Below, piece by piece: positions 62,056 through 64,000 of a stretch of DNA of 64,000 nucleotides. Made by a program: the position numbers and the translations under genes. Source of the stretch: Selenomonas ruminantium subsp. ruminantium ATCC 12561. GTDB taxonomy: Bacteria > Bacillota > Negativicutes > Selenomonadales > Selenomonadaceae. Position 1 is the stretch's first letter. The number at the start of each line of letters is the position of its first letter. The notes under the pieces are model-generated. The model saw only the letters and a list, made by a program, of their open reading frames with translations, ran no database searches and was not told where the DNA came from. The stretch lies in assembly GCF_000424065.1 (NCBI RefSeq), contig NZ_AUJE01000006.1, forward strand, positions 1 through 64,000, read 5' to 3'.

Positions 62056-62943
62056 ATGATATATGTGTGTGTGTTAAATTATAACAATGTGGAAGATACA
62101 TTGGCGTGTTTGGATTCGTTACAAAAATTAACATATATTGAATATCGTATATTGATTGTAGATAATAATTCAAGAGATCGATCAAGTGAAATATTACAGC
62201 AATATGCGGATGAATATCCTGAATCTGTGAAATTCTTTTCATTGAATATTAATAGAGGATATGCTGCGGGAAATAATATGGCATTACGATATGCAATGAG
62301 TCAAGGCGATATGGAATATTGTTGGATACTAAATAATGATACATTGGTTGATCCGAATTCTTTGACTTGGTTAGTTGAGTATATGAAGAAGCATCAAGAT
62401 GTAGGAATTTGTGGTTCTAAATTGATTTATTCATGGGACAGAACAAAAATACAAGGCTATGGAGGAAAGTATAATCCATGGCTTTCGATTTCTGATACGA
62501 TTAAGGAGGAAGAGTGTATCGATAAAATTGATTTTGTGATAGGTGCTTCTGTTTTTGTGAGAAAATCTTTTTTAGAAGATATAGGACTAATGTGTGAAGA
62601 TTATTTTTTGTATTTTGAAGAACTTGATTGGAAAAAGAGAGCTGAAGGAAAATATAAAATTTCATGTGAACCACGCAGTATAGTTTATCATAAGGAAGGC
62701 GCAACAATAGGCGTTGATAAAAAAAGCGGTTCGCAACGCAAATCTGAAATAGCAGATTACTTTGAGATGCGTAATCGATTATTATTTACATATCGTTTTT
62801 ATCCATATTGTTTACCTACAGTATATGTAGTGTCTTTGATAAAGATATTAAATAGATTGCGTCGGCAACAATATAGACGTGCATTTTCATTTGTTAAATT
62901 GTTATTTGGTATTCGTGATAGCAAATTTGAATCGAATATATAA
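62056..62943 (+). CDS. glycosyltransferase family 2
   Basis: 295 residues, GT-A fold. 'VCVLNYNNVEDTLACLDSL', 'ILIVDNNSRDRSSEIL', 'GYAAGNNMALRYAM', DXD-like 'ILNNDTLVDP', and 'YFLYFEELDWKKRAEGKYKI', as in rhamnosyl- or N-acetylgalactosaminyl-like transferases of this type. The C-terminal region has a hydrophobic stretch. It adds a sugar to the lipid-linked repeat unit. It is 20 bases after the polymerase gene and 33 bases before the next. Confidence 0.93.
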   Translation: MIYVCVLNYNNVEDTLACLDSLQKLTYIEYRILIVDNNSRDRSSEILQQYADEYPESVKFFSLNINRGYAAGNNMALRYAMSQGDMEYCWILNNDTLVDPNSLTWLVEYMKKHQDVGICGSKLIYSWDRTKIQGYGGKYNPWLSISDTIKEEECIDKIDFVIGASVFVRKSFLEDIGLMCEDYFLYFEELDWKKRAEGKYKISCEPRSIVYHKEGATIGVDKKSGSQRKSEIADYFEMRNRLLFTYRFYPYCLPTVYVVSLIKILNRLRRQQYRRAFSFVKLLFGIRDSKFESNI

Positions 62944-62976
62944 TTTTTTATTTGTTATATTCTTAGGGGATTTTAT

Positions 62977-64000
62977 ATGTGTATGAAAAATAAAATTGTG
63001 GTATTAGGGCAACGTGGAGAACCAATACCAGCGGTGAATGGTGGTGCTGTTTCGACATTAATGCAGTTATTGATTGAAGAAAATGAGAAAGAAGGCTTTT
63101 TAGATTTAATAGTCATAAGTAGTTATAATTATGAAGCAAAAATTAAATCTAGTAAATATAAGCGAACTAAGTTCATCTATATTAATGAAGATAGTATTAT
63201 ACTCAAAATTGTTTTTCATTTATTAAGAGATTTGGGAAAGATAATCCCAAAATTAAGGAAGTGTATAAATACTAATTACTTATGGCAAGCATATTGCTAT
63301 TTGAAAAAAATGAAAGATATTGATTGGGTGGTCGTGGAAGAAGGAAAACAGATTTTGGGATATTGGCAATTTAAACAGTTGCCTATGAAGACAGCTTATC
63401 ATAGTCATTTATATGAAATCCCTGATGAATTTCCACTTTACGATCGTATTATTACAGTTAGCTCGTTTTGCAGTAAACCATGGCTTAGGTTTTTTTCTTC
63501 GAGCCAGGTAAAAGTGTGCTGTAATGCTATTCAAGAATATTTTTTTTCTGATTCGAAAAACGAGAAAAAAAGAGAAAGTTTACGAAGAGAGTTGGGCTAT
63601 ACAGATAATGATATTTTAGTGTTATATATAGGACGTATAAAAGCTATTAAAGGAGTTAGAGAACTATCGCAAGCTGTTTTGTTAAGTAAAGATAATCGTA
63701 TAAAGTTATTGCTTATTGGTAGTTCGGAATTTGCTGGTTCTAAAATAACAGAGTATGAGGAATACATAGATAAGTTGGCGGAGGAATCAAATGGAAGAAT
63801 TAGACATATAGGTTATTTACCTAATCAAGAAATATGTAATTTTTCTAAAATTTCTGATATACAATGCGTACCATCTATGGGAGAGGAAGCAGCGGGGTTA
63901 GTAGCGATTGAAGCTATGGCTATGGGCTTGCCATTGATTGTTACGAAATCTGGAGGATTGGTTGAATATGTTTCAAAAGAATGTGCTGTAATCCTAGAAC
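62977..64000 (+). CDS. glycosyltransferase GT4 family, 3' end cut off
   Basis: Open from the ATG at 62977 (AGGGGA 8-13 bases upstream) to the end of the window, 341 codons. N-terminal 'IVVLGQRGEPIPAVNGGAVSTLMQLLIEENEKEG' has the GG loop of GT-B enzymes, and the donor domain shows 'ILVLYIGRIKAIKGVRELSQAVL', 'IKLLLIGSS', 'HIGYLPNQEICNFSKISDIQCVPSMGEEAAGLVAIEAMAMGLPLIVTKSGGLVEYV' with E-x7-E. It seems nearly complete; perhaps 30-60 residues are missing. AT-rich like its neighbours. Polysaccharide synthesis evidently continues beyond the window. Confidence 0.9.
   Translation, partial: MCMKNKIVVLGQRGEPIPAVNGGAVSTLMQLLIEENEKEGFLDLIVISSYNYEAKIKSSKYKRTKFIYINEDSIILKIVFHLLRDLGKIIPKLRKCINTNYLWQAYCYLKKMKDIDWVVVEEGKQILGYWQFKQLPMKTAYHSHLYEIPDEFPLYDRIITVSSFCSKPWLRFFSSSQVKVCCNAIQEYFFSDSKNEKKRESLRRELGYTDNDILVLYIGRIKAIKGVRELSQAVLLSKDNRIKLLLIGSSEFAGSKITEYEEYIDKLAEESNGRIRHIGYLPNQEICNFSKISDIQCVPSMGEEAAGLVAIEAMAMGLPLIVTKSGGLVEYVSKECAVILE

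Overview
The window looks like the chromosome of a diderm Firmicute of the Negativicutes, most likely a Selenomonas or Mitsuokella relative (Selenomonadaceae). Three things point there. First, there is a complete succinate-to-propionate gene set with a split methylmalonyl-CoA mutase and a biotin-dependent methylmalonyl-CoA decarboxylase that includes the tiny epsilon-type subunit known from Veillonella. Second, a giant secreted filamentous adhesin of the haemagglutinin/leukotoxin type only makes sense in a cell with an outer membrane. Third, Firmicute-style gene pairs (ylqG-ylqH-like, greA-lysS, dapB-asd) sit next to strong AGGAGG ribosome binding sites and TTGACA/TATAAT promoters. The assignment is inference; no rRNA gene is present to confirm it.

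Layout. 0-4.8 kb: a FliK-like partial gene, a stand-alone FlhB C-terminal domain, yraN, yifB/comM and a yjiH-type membrane protein. 4.9-9.7 kb: two tandem hybrid histidine kinases, translationally coupled, followed by an ABC-type ATPase that has no permease beside it. 9.7-10.3 kb: a gene-free stretch with what looks like a small RNA gene (two hairpins with identical loops plus a terminator), a second terminator and a perfect inverted repeat. 10.3-24.7 kb: one uninterrupted adhesin gene of about 4,794 codons. 24.9-29.3 kb: a small unknown gene, recG, dapB and asd. 29.7-37.1 kb: the propionate block, namely CoA transferase, mutase large and small subunits, MeaB GTPase, epimerase, decarboxylase carboxyltransferase, epsilon-like subunit and biotin carrier. 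The sodium-pumping beta subunit and delta anchor subunit are not here. 37.2-44.8 kb: gamma-class carbonic anhydrase-like protein, ndk, csrA, a CBS/DRTGG pyrophosphatase, pcrA and a somewhat divergent ligA. 45.0-47.1 kb: an apparently intact IS607-type insertion sequence (serine recombinase plus TnpB with a downstream guide-RNA-like region). 47.1-54.1 kb: a GDSL hydrolase on the minus strand, cobO, ilvD, greA, lysS and bioY. 54.2 kb to the end: a surface-polysaccharide operon, opening with a ribbon-helix-helix regulator and WbaP-type sugar transferase. It becomes visibly AT-rich from about 58 kb and runs off the end inside a glycosyltransferase.

How it fits together. The propionate block turns succinate into propionate: the CoA transferase loads succinate with CoA from propionyl-CoA, the adenosylcobalamin-dependent mutase rearranges succinyl-CoA, the epimerase flips the product and the biotin enzyme decarboxylates it, regenerating propionyl-CoA. 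CobO (adenosylcobalamin) and BioY (biotin uptake) further along supply the two cofactors this route needs. The adhesin and the polysaccharide locus are both cell-surface systems.

The least explained parts of the window are non-coding: the candidate C-rich-loop small RNA before the adhesin, a family of long hairpin repeats whose outer stems differ between copies yet stay self-complementary (42.7 and 51.1-51.3 kb), a structured 5' region before the CoA transferase, and a bioY promoter lying inside the lysS terminator hairpin.
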